DNA of 64,000 nucleotides from an archaeon (GTDB taxonomy: Archaea > Thermoproteota > Nitrososphaeria > Nitrososphaerales > Gagatemarchaeaceae), in contig JAKASL010000001.1 of NCBI GenBank assembly GCA_021819035.1, forward strand, positions 186,001 through 250,000. Reading direction: 5' to 3'. The notes beneath the pieces were generated by a model. It was not told where the DNA came from, searched no databases, and saw nothing but the letters and a program-made list of their open reading frames with translations. Positions 7,714 to 16,286 of the stretch are shown here, piece after piece. Position numbers and translations under genes: made by a program. Position 1 is the stretch's first letter, and every line of letters starts with the position of its first letter.

Positions 7714-9627
7714 TCAGTAGACCCTGATTGCTTCCTGGACTGCGGGGTGAATCGCGGGGACCCTGTAAATCCTCTGTATGGCGTATGCGAGGTTCTCCGT
7801 CTTCCTCTTCTCTCCGTGGTTCACGAGCACCAGCTGCAGCTTCGGTCTTACCTTGCCTACGAAGCGGATTATCTGGTTGTAGTCGCTGTGGCCGCTGAAG
7901 CCGTCCACCTTCTGGACCGAAGCCCTGACGTCTACGATCTTTATCTTGCCGTCCTGACCCATCAGGCTCGCCTGGCTCCCCCCGTCGAGGACCCTCCTTC
8001 CTATGGTCCCCTGAACCTGGTATGAGACGAAGATTATCTTGTTCTTCTCTGAGGGGGCGAGGTGTTCGAAGTAGTCGAGGACAGGCCCTCCCTCTAGCAT
8101 CCCCGACGTCGCCATGATGATGGCAGGCCCTTCTCTGTACGCCTCTTCTCTGTCGCTCGGGTGCTCTACTTCGGTAAAGTACTCAGACTTGAACGGGTTC
8201 ACCCCTTCTTCGAGTATCTTGGCTCTCAGCTCCCTGGAGAGATAGTCGGCATAGGAGACGTGAATCGCCGTGGCTTCCGAGATCATCCCTTCCGTGAAGA
8301 CCGGCGCCTCCACGAGCACCTTGTTCTTCATGTACTGATCTATCACCAGAAGTATCTCCTGTGCCCTCCCCACGGCTGGGATTGGGATCAGCACCTTCCC
8401 TCCGTTTCTGAGGGTGCCGTTGATGGCGTTGACGAAGTTCATCTCCACCTCTTCACGTACCGGCATGATGTCCTCCTTCGCTCCGTAGGTGCTCTCGGTG
8501 ATTAGAGTCTCCACCCTGGGATAGTTCCAGGTAGCCGAGTCGAAGAGTTGGGTTCTCCCATACTTGTAGTCCCCGGTGTAGACTATGTTGTGCGCGCCCT
8601 CCCCGATGTGGAGGTGGACAGTTGCGGACCCTAGGATGTGCCCCGCGTTGTTGAACACGAGCTTGATGTCGGGCGATATGTCTGTCACCATGCCGTAGGG
8701 GAGGGTGATGGTGTGCTGAATCTCGTCTCTGATGTCCTTCTGGTCGTAAATCAGCCTCCCTCCTTCGATCTGGGCGATTTTGACGAAGTCGTTCTGCAGC
8801 ATGGTCATCAGAGGGAGGGTCGGCTCTGTGCAGTACACAGGTCCGTCGTAGCCATACTTGTACATGGCAGGGACGAAGCCCTGGTGGTCGAGATGCGCAT
8901 GGCTCACCACTATAGCATCTATCTCTCCGGGCGATATGTCGGCCCAGTCGAGGCGCGGATAGGCGTCCCAGGGGTTCCTCGAGCCAGGATGTATGCCACA
9001 GTCAAGTAGCACCTTGCTCTCAGCCGTCTCGACGAGCACGCACGACCTTCCCACCTGTTGAAATGCGCCGAGGGTCTTGATGGTGACGTGCTCCTCTGCC
9101 GCGATCCTCGGTCTGAATATCGCTTCGCCCAGCTCCCGGTAGAACTTCTCTCTTATCTCGGACCCTGCTTTCAGCGCGAAGTATACGTTCTGGATGGCGG
9201 TGGATTTTATGTGCGGGGCCTTGCGGACCTTGATTTTCCATCCCGTATTCTCCATCGCGCTGCCGAGATCGAAGCCAGCGTCCTGAGAGAGCAGCCTGGG
9301 ATTCTCCGCTTCGATGGTTATCTCGCCCAGCGCGTCGTCGAAGAAGTAGTTGGACGCCCCCGCGTCAGGAGGAACGGCCCTCTCGAGGACCTGCCTCGCG
9401 TCGCTCTCCTGCTTCCTTATCGACTTCTCAGTCCTGGTGACGACTCTCCTCTTCAAGGAGTTCACTATCTCTGAAATGACATAGCTGTTCTTGTGGAGGT
9501 AGGCTGGGTTCTTTGTATAGAGGGCTATCCTGGGGCCCTCATACTCTATCCTTGTGATCTGAGCCTCCGCTGGGATATTGTTCAGAATAGCGCTCATCAG
9601 GCTCACGCCGTTGGCTTTCTGTTCCAA
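7714..9627 (-). CDS. fttA: aCPSF1/FttA, beta-CASP ribonuclease and transcription termination factor
   Basis: A 637-residue protein with the full aCPSF1 layout. Residues 1-70 and 70-145 are KH domains. A metallo-beta-lactamase domain follows with VVSHAHLDHQGFVPAM near residue 244 and the HILGSATVHL segment. The beta-CASP domain holds PIPAVGRAQEILLVID, the SGMLEGGPVLDYF motif, and the final GFSGHSDYNQI and LVNHGEKRKTENLA motifs. FttA cleaves nascent transcripts at U-rich sites and releases RNA polymerase, and is near-universal in archaea. It is followed (upstream on the genome, same strand) by the active proteasome beta gene with a 2-nt gap, an arrangement that implies a shared transcript. Confidence 0.98.
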   Translation of the reverse strand: MEQKANGVSLMSAILNNIPAEAQITRIEYEGPRIALYTKNPAYLHKNSYVISEIVNSLKRRVVTRTEKSIRKQESDARQVLERAVPPDAGASNYFFDDALGEITIEAENPRLLSQDAGFDLGSAMENTGWKIKVRKAPHIKSTAIQNVYFALKAGSEIREKFYRELGEAIFRPRIAAEEHVTIKTLGAFQQVGRSCVLVETAESKVLLDCGIHPGSRNPWDAYPRLDWADISPGEIDAIVVSHAHLDHQGFVPAMYKYGYDGPVYCTEPTLPLMTMLQNDFVKIAQIEGGRLIYDQKDIRDEIQHTITLPYGMVTDISPDIKLVFNNAGHILGSATVHLHIGEGAHNIVYTGDYKYGRTQLFDSATWNYPRVETLITESTYGAKEDIMPVREEVEMNFVNAINGTLRNGGKVLIPIPAVGRAQEILLVIDQYMKNKVLVEAPVFTEGMISEATAIHVSYADYLSRELRAKILEEGVNPFKSEYFTEVEHPSDREEAYREGPAIIMATSGMLEGGPVLDYFEHLAPSEKNKIIFVSYQVQGTIGRRVLDGGSQASLMGQDGKIKIVDVRASVQKVDGFSGHSDYNQIIRFVGKVRPKLQLVLVNHGEKRKTENLAYAIQRIYRVPAIHPAVQEAIRVY

Positions 9628-9629
9628 GA

Positions 9630-10310
9630 CTAACTTTTAGTTGTAAACTGGGCCAGGAGCTTGTCCTTCTCAGCTTCTGTCAGCTCGCGGAACCCTCCCT
9701 TGTCGATTATCCCTACGTCGAAGTGGTCCCCCGTCGCCACGTTTCTACTGGTGGCCGCGATTATCGCCTTGGCGGCCAGCGGGTAAGCTTTCGCCACCGC
9801 CATCCCTGCCTTGAACTCTGCCTCCAGCACTCCGTAGGCGACAGGCGAGCCGCTCCCGGTGGCTATCATGTTCTCCTGGTTGAGCGAACCGAATATGTCG
9901 ACGTTGAAAAGGGAGCCACCTGTAGAGTCTACTCCGCCAACCAGCACGTCTGCTATCAGAGGATAAAGTCTCGATGAAAAGAGCATGTTCGACACCACCT
10001 GTGCCGCCGCCTTCACTGGCATCTGCCTCCTCTTCTCCATCCTGTACATGCTCGAGTAATACTTCGCTGTGTCGGTCACGTTCTGGGCATCCGCCACCCC
10101 GCCGGATATGGTCATCGCGATGTTGTCGTCGATTCTGATAAGTTTCTTGCCTCTCTTGTGCGCGATGAACCCGCCTGCTGTGACCCGCGTGTCTGTCGCC
10201 AACACTACCCCGTCGGGACAGACCAGTCCAACAGTGGTGGTGCCGTGATACCTGGCCGACCCTAGCATCTTACCCCCAGTCTGATTGTATTCTCTAGACA
10301 CTTTGTCCAC
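9630..10310 (-). CDS. psmB: proteasome beta subunit, catalytically active
   Basis: A 226-residue subunit with a GTG start. A propeptide of about 23 residues ends in HG just before the N-terminal nucleophile Thr24 (G|TTTVGLV), the site of autocatalytic processing. The remaining catalytic residues are in place: Asp in ATDTRVT and Lys in AHKRGKKLIRI, plus the SGSP and late conserved Asp/Ser segments. This is the peptidase subunit of the 20S proteasome. A second beta gene at 15675 lacks the Thr nucleophile, so the two probably occupy one ring together. The fttA gene follows 2 nt later. No alpha subunit is in this window. Confidence 0.97.
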   Translation of the reverse strand: MDKVSREYNQTGGKMLGSARYHGTTTVGLVCPDGVVLATDTRVTAGGFIAHKRGKKLIRIDDNIAMTISGGVADAQNVTDTAKYYSSMYRMEKRRQMPVKAAAQVVSNMLFSSRLYPLIADVLVGGVDSTGGSLFNVDIFGSLNQENMIATGSGSPVAYGVLEAEFKAGMAVAKAYPLAAKAIIAATSRNVATGDHFDVGIIDKGGFRELTEAEKDKLLAQFTTKS

Positions 10311-10349
10311 AAACCCCTCAGAACGGACAGACGCCGCGCCCCCTGTTGC

Positions 10350-10359
10350 TTATTTAATC
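10350..10359 (-). promoter_or_regulatory. TATA box of the psmB-fttA operon
   Basis: The minus strand reads AGATTAAATAAG about 40 nt before the GTG at 10310; a transcript starting about 26 nt further on would have a short leader. It is the only AT-rich block in the GC-rich gap. Confidence 0.5.
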
Positions 10360-10390
10360 TTTCCAAGCTCCGCGGATCTCGATCCTTCAG

Positions 10391-10861
10391 CGACGGGGGA
10401 ACGGAGCCGAGCGTCGGGAGTCGCCCTGCCTGGGCATCCTGCACGCCCTGATACAGATTTTCGACGCACAAGGAGAAACGGAGGGCCTCCGTGCAGCCGT
10501 CTGGTGTCGGACCCTCTCCGCGAGCGTCCAAACAAGATTCCGTCATCGATGCCGGCGCGTGGCCTCGACGCGAGCTCTCCGACATCACCTCCGGCACGAG
10601 GGCGAGCATTGTGCATGCCTGCGCTCCCGAACGTGAAGAGCTCGCGGGTCTGCTCCTCTTGCTTGGGGGCGAGGCCAGCGCCCTCCTCTCATCGGGCCGC
10701 CCTTCACCCACCTCTCCGCAGAAAACGCGTTGGGGGAGCTTGTGGAACTCCTGGCAGGCCTCCCTGAGCGAGGGTTCGGAGTAGGCTCATGTGGGCTCCG
10801 AGCCGAGCACCGCAGGTTTCTACAACGCATGCGGTTTCACGGGTGCCCCTGCTGCGCCTAA
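10391..10861 (+). pseudogene. possible degenerate gene in a 697-nt gap
   Basis: The gap 10311-11007 has no intact gene. On the plus strand, two parts of one reading frame look protein-like: about 10421-10500 (LGILHALIQIFDAQGETE) and about 10700-10861, which ends in TAA after an amphipathic helix (ENALGELVELLAGLPERGF) and a Cys-rich tail (FHGCPCCA). Between them a TGA interrupts, and the best-looking middle segment (PEREELAGLLLLLGGEASALL) sits in another frame, which suggests two compensating frameshifts. I do not recognise the family. High-GC sequence can mimic coding, so this is tentative. The rest of the gap shows only the psmB and egsA promoters. Confidence 0.3.
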
Positions 10862-10974
10862 CGACCAGGGGATGCCCCATGCTTCGACCGGCGGTCGGCG
10901 CCTGGACGAATCCGCTATGGCAACTGCCAAGACCCCCGGCGAGTCGCCTCTGTGCGGCGCCTGACCCACCGAAG

Positions 10975-10984
10975 TGGCCTTAAG
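10975..10984 (+). promoter_or_regulatory. TATA-like element of egsA
   Basis: TGGCCTTAAGGC stands about 26-30 nt before the ATG at 11008, the distance expected for a leaderless transcript. Confidence 0.4.
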
Positions 10985-11007
10985 GCACTAGGCGAGGCGC
11001 CCCCCAC

Positions 11008-12045
11008 ATGGACCCCGGCTACCACCTAATGGAGCTCCCCACCAAGATACTGATTGGGGACGGGGTCATCGAGAAGCTGGGGGGGTTTGTGACAGACAAA
11101 GGCCCCCGGAAGACAGTGATATCGTCAGGCTCCCACGTCACCTCGAAGGTGAGGGCGACCGTGGACGGCACCCTGGATAAGAGACCTGTCTGGGTTGAAG
11201 TGACGGCGGCAGACACGCAGAACGTCGACAAGGTGACGCGCGCAGCTAGGGGGGCCGGGAGGATAATAGGGGTGGGGGGCGGCAAGAGCGTGGATGTTGG
11301 GAAGCTGGCCGCGTTCCAGCTCGGGGTCCCGTTCTACTCGGTCCCCACCAGCGCGTCCCACGACGGGATATCCAGCCCGTTCGCGTCGCTCAGGGGACTC
11401 GACAGGCCTTACTCCGTGAAGGCCAAACCTCCCGTGGGAATTCTCGCCGACACAGAGGTGATCGGCTCCGCGCCAAAGAGGCTGCTTGCGTCGGGGTGTG
11501 GGGACCTTGTGTCGAAGCTGACGGCGGTCAAGGACTGGCAGCTGGCGCACAAGGCGACCGGAGAGTACTATGGAGGATACTCAGCGAGCCTGGCGCTCAT
11601 GAGCGCCGATGTGGTCCTGAACGGGTCCAAGGCCATGGGGAGATTCGGGAAAGGGAGTGTCCGCGACCTTGTGGAAGCGCTGATCAGCACCGGTGTGGCC
11701 GCTGGCATAGCCGGGAGCTCCAGACCATGCTCCGGTTCAGAGCACCTCTTCAGCCACTACCTTGACGTCTTGGAACCAGGGGTCGGGCTACACGGAGAGA
11801 AGTGCGGGATCGGGACGATAATGATGGCACGGCTCCACGGGCTCGACTGGAGGCGCGTGAGGGACGCTCTCCTGAACGTAGGCGCCCCGGTGGAGGCCTC
11901 GGCAATAGGCATCGGTGATTCGCCTGTGGTCCAGTCGTTGGTCAAGGCAAGCACAATCAGGCCCGACAGGTACACGATCCTCTCTGAGAGGAGGCTCGAC
12001 GAAAGGAGCGCGAAGGCGCTGGCCAGGGCTACCGGCGTTATCTAG
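11008..12045 (+). CDS. egsA: sn-glycerol-1-phosphate dehydrogenase
   Basis: A 345-residue NAD(P)-dependent enzyme that reduces dihydroxyacetone phosphate to sn-glycerol 1-phosphate, setting the stereochemistry of archaeal lipids. Seen motifs: GVGGGKSVDVGKLAA near residue 88 (nucleotide binding), SVPTSASHDGISSPFAS, the metal ligand regions with LASGCGDLVSKLTAVKDW, GSEHLFSHYLD and the final His in GVGLHGEKCGIGT. Length and motif order match archaeal EgsA. It is monocistronic and ends tail-to-tail with the FKBP gene, overlapping it by 4 nt. It pairs functionally with the geranylgeranyl reductase at 39 kb and the mevalonate-pathway enzyme at 53 kb. Confidence 0.97.
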   Translation: MDPGYHLMELPTKILIGDGVIEKLGGFVTDKGPRKTVISSGSHVTSKVRATVDGTLDKRPVWVEVTAADTQNVDKVTRAARGAGRIIGVGGGKSVDVGKLAAFQLGVPFYSVPTSASHDGISSPFASLRGLDRPYSVKAKPPVGILADTEVIGSAPKRLLASGCGDLVSKLTAVKDWQLAHKATGEYYGGYSASLALMSADVVLNGSKAMGRFGKGSVRDLVEALISTGVAAGIAGSSRPCSGSEHLFSHYLDVLEPGVGLHGEKCGIGTIMMARLHGLDWRRVRDALLNVGAPVEASAIGIGDSPVVQSLVKASTIRPDRYTILSERRLDERSAKALARATGVI

Positions 12046-12830
12046 GCGGTCTCAGCGTTCGTGCCGGTCTTCACCGGCGCCTTCCCATCATCCGGCTGGG
12101 CCTTCCCAGCGCCGGCCCCTTCGCTCCTCTCCTCCTTCGGAAGGACCTTCTCGTTCTTGAATGTCTCCACGAAGGCGAGCGAAGAGATCGCTGGAACGAA
12201 CTTGAACACGTCGTTGGCAATCCCTCTCTTGATTATCTGGAGCCCTTCGACCAGGAACAGGTCTTGCGGGACCGTCACAGTCAGGTTGCCGCCGTTCAGC
12301 TCGAACGTTGCTCTGCTCCCCTCTCCTGCCAGCCTCCTGTCGATCAGAGCCCTCACCTTGTCGCCGTCGGCTTCGACTTTCTTGAGGACTTCGAAGTCGT
12401 AGACAATGGACTTCCCAGCGAGCCTGTGGTTGAAGTCAACCTGCGCCCTTCCAGACCCGATGAACCTCACAATGCCAACTCTGTTGTCCACGTCCACGCT
12501 GTCGCCCACGGCTAGCTCGTGCTCCCTATCCCCGAATTTCCGGAGCGGGATCATGCGGAGCTGGGTCGGGTCCCTGTTGCCGAACGCCTTCTCCGGGGAG
12601 AGTTCGATCTCCTTCTTGTCCCCCACTGAGAGCTTAGCCACCTCGGCGTCCAGGCCGGTGATGAGCCACCCCTCGCCCACGGCCACGAGCCTTGGCTCGT
12701 ATCTCCTCGCCTCCTCGTATATCTTAAGCCGCTTGGCCTCGGACTCCACAGTGGACTCGATGCCTTCGCCGGTATCCTTCACCCACGCGGTGTAGTTTGC
12801 GAATATCAGGCTGCCCTTCTCAAACGCCAT
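12042..12830 (-). CDS. FKBP-type peptidyl-prolyl isomerase, long SlyD-like archaeal form
   Basis: A 262-residue protein. Residues 1-155 form a SlyD-type FKBP with an inserted chaperone flap: GSLIFANYTAWVKDTGEGIEST, the GEGWLITGLDAEVAKLSVGDKKEIELSPEKAFG core, and the VDFNHRLAGKSIVYDFEVL strand, which is the typical end of this module. A further C-terminal domain (about 160-230) is common to the long archaeal versions, and the last 30 residues are a Lys/Ala/Glu-rich disordered tail. It catalyses prolyl isomerisation and holds unfolded proteins. It stands alone; the neighbours on either side are transcribed separately. Confidence 0.95.
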   Translation of the reverse strand: MAFEKGSLIFANYTAWVKDTGEGIESTVESEAKRLKIYEEARRYEPRLVAVGEGWLITGLDAEVAKLSVGDKKEIELSPEKAFGNRDPTQLRMIPLRKFGDREHELAVGDSVDVDNRVGIVRFIGSGRAQVDFNHRLAGKSIVYDFEVLKKVEADGDKVRALIDRRLAGEGSRATFELNGGNLTVTVPQDLFLVEGLQIIKRGIANDVFKFVPAISSLAFVETFKNEKVLPKEERSEGAGAGKAQPDDGKAPVKTGTNAETA

Positions 12831-12867
12831 GGATTTCGACCAGCCTCCAGGTTGGGTTTAAAGAGTT

Positions 12868-13971
12868 TCAGCTCCCGAAGGCGGCAAGGGTCTCTCCTAT
12901 GGCTCGCAGCGTGGTCTCTACGTAGGCCTCGTTGATCTGGCCCATGCATCCGACCCTGAACACCTTGCCCGCGAACGGGCCGAACCCGCCTGCTATCACG
13001 ACCCCCTTGCGCCGGGCTAGCTCCTCCCTGAACCTCGAGTCGTCAACCCCTTGGGGGTAGTACGAAGCGACGACCGTCTTGGACCTCACGGACTTCTCCG
13101 AGACCGCCTTGAGGCCCAGTTTCGCCAGGCCGTCGTATATGCCCACAGACATGCGGTCGTGCCTTTCGACCCTCTTCTCCAGCCCCTCTTCGAGAAGCTC
13201 CTCCAAAGCCTCGTCCAGCGCGTAGTAAAGCGGGAGGGCCGGTGTGAAAGGCGTCTGCCCCTTGGCGCCATACTCCAAGTACCTGTGGAGGTCGAAGTAC
13301 CTGGTCTTTGGTGGGGATCCCTTCAGGTAATCTGCCACCCTATCGCTCACGGATAGCAGCGCCAGTCCAGGGGGGGCTGCGACGCACTTTTGGCTCCCGG
13401 TGATGCAAACGTCCACCCCCCACCTGTCGACAGGGATGGCGTACCCTCCAAGACTTGAGATGGCGTCTATCACCGCGAAGGCCCCACTGTCCCTGGCGAG
13501 CCTTGTGGCCTCCTCGACGTAGGGGACCGCCACCCCCGTGCTGGTCTCGTTGTGCACCAAGAACATTGCCTTGACTTTCTCATGCTGCTCCATGGCAGAT
13601 TTCAGCTGTTCCAGGGTCGGAACCTTCCCGAAGTCAGACGAGACCCGAATCGCCACTCCACCGGCTAGCTCCACGGTCTCCGCGAGCCTCATGCTGAATT
13701 CGCCGAAGACAGGGACCACAGCTACGTCCCCTGGCCGTATGAGGTTCCAGACCGCAGCCTCTACCCCACCTGTGCCTGACGAAGAAAGTACCACCGCCTC
13801 TCCCTGCGTCTGGAAGAGGCGCTTCGTCTTGTCGAGGACCCCTTTGTACAGCTCAGTGAACTCATCGCCTCTGTGGTTGATGACAGGGTTGAGCATCGCC
13901 CGCATGACCCTCTCTGAAACGTTGGTGGGTCCAGGAAGCATGATAAGCTTCTGTTTATCCATGCCTGCCAC
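12868..13971 (-). CDS. class V aminotransferase (alanine/serine-glyoxylate or serine-pyruvate type)
   Basis: A 367-residue PLP enzyme. The N-terminus has LIMLPGPTNVSERV, then the GTGGVEAAVWNLI segment, the PLP-phosphate and Asp region VIDAISSLGGYAIPVDRWGVDV, and the Schiff-base lysine in TGSQKCVAAPPGLALL near residue 195. These match alanine/serine-glyoxylate aminotransferases, which in archaea move amino groups between Ser/Ala and glyoxylate or pyruvate; exact substrates cannot be told. The start at 13971 overlaps nadM by 17 nt; a second ATG at 13962 would leave an 8-nt overlap and is equally plausible. It forms an operon with nadM. Confidence 0.92.
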   Translation of the reverse strand: MAGMDKQKLIMLPGPTNVSERVMRAMLNPVINHRGDEFTELYKGVLDKTKRLFQTQGEAVVLSSSGTGGVEAAVWNLIRPGDVAVVPVFGEFSMRLAETVELAGGVAIRVSSDFGKVPTLEQLKSAMEQHEKVKAMFLVHNETSTGVAVPYVEEATRLARDSGAFAVIDAISSLGGYAIPVDRWGVDVCITGSQKCVAAPPGLALLSVSDRVADYLKGSPPKTRYFDLHRYLEYGAKGQTPFTPALPLYYALDEALEELLEEGLEKRVERHDRMSVGIYDGLAKLGLKAVSEKSVRSKTVVASYYPQGVDDSRFREELARRKGVVIAGGFGPFAGKVFRVGCMGQINEAYVETTLRAIGETLAAFGS

Positions 13972-14491
13972 CCTTCAGGTCCTTACGGATAAGCGCTCTC
14001 ACTCGCTCCACTCCGCCGAACTTCTCAACCAGCCTGGCCACCTGGGCCGGCACCAGCGCTTCCCAGTCCTTGCGTTCAAGAATCCTGTCCCTGACGTTGG
14101 TGGCCGAGTACTTCTCCCTGTCTAGATACGGCACCGCCTTCACCTGGATGCCTTCTTCTCTGAAGAGCAGGAACGTCAGCGCGTCGTTCGTGAATACCCT
14201 GTCGAACTTAGGGACCATGGACACCACGGTGGACACCCACAGAGAGTGCGAATCGGCGTCCGCGATGGGTATCGCCATCCACCTTGAAGGGTCCACTCCG
14301 TTACCGTCCAGCGCCGCCTTGATCATCGCAATCCTTTCCCCTGCCGTGAAAGGGTTGTCCCTTTCATGGCTCCTCTGGGCTGACCCTACCACCACGTAGA
14401 GGTAGTCCACCTCACGCAAGGCGTACTTCACAGCTCCAAGATGGCCGAGATGGAACGGTTGGAACCGGCCAACCAGAAGACCGACCCGCAT
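13955..14491 (-). CDS. nadM: nicotinamide-nucleotide adenylyltransferase
   Basis: A 178-residue archaeal-type NMN adenylyltransferase that makes NAD+ from NMN and ATP. The N-terminal GRFQPFHLGHLGAVKYAL contains the HxGH nucleotidyltransferase motif, followed by VVVGSAQRSHERDNPFTAGERIAMI, a hallmark of NadM. The later ISSSTxx motif is represented by YSATNVRDRI near residue 129. Size is normal. It is first in an operon with the class V aminotransferase, whose start lies within its end. Divergent rtcA begins 86 nt away. Confidence 0.96.
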   Translation of the reverse strand: MRVGLLVGRFQPFHLGHLGAVKYALREVDYLYVVVGSAQRSHERDNPFTAGERIAMIKAALDGNGVDPSRWMAIPIADADSHSLWVSTVVSMVPKFDRVFTNDALTFLLFREEGIQVKAVPYLDREKYSATNVRDRILERKDWEALVPAQVARLVEKFGGVERVRALIRKDLKGGRHG

Positions 14492-14577
14492 CCGACTTCG
14501 TTCGGCCCGCCCCTGCAGGCTCTATTTAAGAAGACCAGCGCCATAACTTAACAGGTCGTGGTCTGACGAGGCTCGCC

Positions 14578-15768
14578 ATGGGCTACGTCGAAGTGGACGG
14601 CTCGCAGGGCGAAGGAGGAGGGCAGATCCTCCGTTCGGCGCTGGCGTTTTCTGCGATTGGGCGTGTCCCCGTCCGCGTGGTCAATATCAGGGCAGGGAGA
14701 GAAGTCCCGGGGCTCAAGAGGCAGCACCTCTCGGCGCTGAGGGTCCTAGCTGATGTTTTTGGCGGGGAGTTAAGCGGGGCGACCGAAGGCTCCCAAGAGG
14801 TCAAGTTCGCCCCGGGGTCCCCGCGGCGCGAAGCCGTATCGGCCGACATGGGGACCGCTGCGAGCATAACTTTGGTCCTCCAGGCCGTGGTCCCCGCGGT
14901 CGCGCTGAGCGGCTCGCGCCTCCGGCTCCACCTGGTGGGAGGGACAGACGTCCCCTGGAGCCCGACCTTCGACTACTTCCGCGAGGTTGTGAGAGCGGGA
15001 TACGGGAAACTCGGTATGTGTCTCGAGGTCGAAGCATCCAGCCGCGGCTACTACCCGCGGGGCGGTGGCGTCGTCACCGCCTCCATAGAGCCCTGCGGGG
15101 GCGTCTCCGCCCTGGACATGACCTCCAGGCCCCCGGTGAAGTCTGTCCGAGTCTTGAGTCGTTGTGGCAGCCTCCCGAAGGCAGTCGCCCAGCGCCAGGC
15201 TGATTCGGCGGTCGAGCTCCTGCGAAAGGCAGGCATCGACGCGCAGTCCGAGGTAGTCGCCGCTGAGTCTGCCTCCCCAGGCACCTCGGTGCTGGTCGCG
15301 CGCGTGAGCAGCGAGGCTCTTCTCGGCTCAGACGCCATCGGGGCGAAAGGGAAGCCCGCAGAGGGGGTGGGTAGGGACGCAGCGGCGGCGTTCCTCGCAG
15401 CCGAGCGGTCGGGAGGGTGCTTGGATGCGAACTTGGCGGACATGCTGCTCCCGCTCCTCTCCATGGCGAAGCGAGAGTCGCGGGTGAAGATCCCGTCGAT
15501 GACATCGCACCTTGAATCGGGGCTCAGGCTGGCGGGGCTCTTTACCGGGTGCCGTTGGAAGGTAGACCCTTCAGGGGATGGGGTCATGGTCACGGTGACC
15601 CCCGCGGGGGATGACGTCGCGCGGAACGGCACAATGTCTAAAAGGACGGGCACAGGCGCCCCGTCAGATTCCCGATGTCCTATGAACAGTTCATGCCAGG
15701 GGCGACTGCCGTCGGCATCGCCTACAAAGACGGGGTCGTCATGGGCGCGGAGCGCCGGATTACCCTAG
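14578..15768 (+). CDS. rtcA: RNA 3'-terminal phosphate cyclase, C-terminally extended over psmB
   Basis: RtcA converts RNA 3'-phosphates to 2',3'-cyclic phosphates through an adenylylated His. The protein begins YVEVDGSQGEGGGQILRSAL, has VVNIRAGREVPGLKRQHL, LVGGTDVPWSPTFDYF near residue 121, and the His-containing TSHLESGLRLAGLF near residue 310. These are firm RtcA marks. The family normally ends about 340-350 residues in, near GDGVMVTV here, but no stop occurs and the frame runs on for about 45 unlike residues, overlapping the next gene by 94 nt. The tail may be a lost stop, a frameshift, or a sequencing error. A TATA box lies near 14522-14529. Confidence 0.9.
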   Translation: MGYVEVDGSQGEGGGQILRSALAFSAIGRVPVRVVNIRAGREVPGLKRQHLSALRVLADVFGGELSGATEGSQEVKFAPGSPRREAVSADMGTAASITLVLQAVVPAVALSGSRLRLHLVGGTDVPWSPTFDYFREVVRAGYGKLGMCLEVEASSRGYYPRGGGVVTASIEPCGGVSALDMTSRPPVKSVRVLSRCGSLPKAVAQRQADSAVELLRKAGIDAQSEVVAAESASPGTSVLVARVSSEALLGSDAIGAKGKPAEGVGRDAAAAFLAAERSGGCLDANLADMLLPLLSMAKRESRVKIPSMTSHLESGLRLAGLFTGCRWKVDPSGDGVMVTVTPAGDDVARNGTMSKRTGTGAPSDSRCPMNSSCQGRLPSASPTKTGSSWARSAGLP

Positions 15769-16274
15769 GGAACTTCGTGAGGAGCAAGTCTGGTAAGAAG
15801 GTCTTCAAGGTCACCGACAACGTCGGTGCGGTCTGCGCCGGGATGATCGCTGACATGCAGAACCTGGTGAAGGAGGTCTCCGTCTACTCTAAGCTGAAGG
15901 AGCTCGAATCAAGGAGGTCGATGAAGCCTAACTCTGTCGCGAAGCTAATGTCGACTCTCATGTTCCAGAACAGGTACGCCCCTCTGCTGACGCAGGTCAT
16001 CCTGGGGGGCATCGGCGACAAGCCGGTGGTCTTCGTCCTCGACCCGCTGGGGAGCGTGATCTCAGACCAATACGCCACAGTCGGCACTGGCGAGGAGACC
16101 GCCATCGGGGTGATCGAAGCGGGGTACGACCCCAACATGGCCCAGAAAGAGGCACGAGACCTCGCGATAGCTGCCATCAAGGCGGCGGTGGCCAGGGACG
16201 CCATGAGCGGCAACGGGATTGACATCTTGACCGTCGACAAGACGGGCATCAAGGAAGAAGGCATAGACCTGTAG
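15675..16274 (+). CDS. proteasome beta subunit lacking the threonine nucleophile
   Basis: A 199-residue beta subunit. The start region reads MPGATAVGIAYKDG, where active paralogues have G|TTTVG: residue 10, the position of Thr1, is Ala. Other active-site positions remain (Glu in GAERRIT, Lys in SKSGKKVF). There is no propeptide to remove. In Thermoproteota such inactive or slowly processed paralogues sit beside an active subunit in the same ring and shape its activity. The active one here is at 9630-10310. The gene starts inside the end of the rtcA frame and is followed by an MBL hydrolase 12 nt on. Confidence 0.93.
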   Translation: MSYEQFMPGATAVGIAYKDGVVMGAERRITLGNFVRSKSGKKVFKVTDNVGAVCAGMIADMQNLVKEVSVYSKLKELESRRSMKPNSVAKLMSTLMFQNRYAPLLTQVILGGIGDKPVVFVLDPLGSVISDQYATVGTGEETAIGVIEAGYDPNMAQKEARDLAIAAIKAAVARDAMSGNGIDILTVDKTGIKEEGIDL

Positions 16275-16286
16275 GGGCGGTTCTCC

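Noticed and set aside
10262..10830. Several 80-160-residue open frames on both strands of the 10.3-11 kb gap
   Set aside because: Composition is Arg/Ser/Pro-rich with no fold pattern, typical of antisense or non-coding GC-rich sequence.
10311..11007. Possible RNase P or SRP RNA in the long gap
   Set aside because: The conserved core strings (such as GGAAAGTCC or the SRP helix-8 loop) are not seen on either strand.
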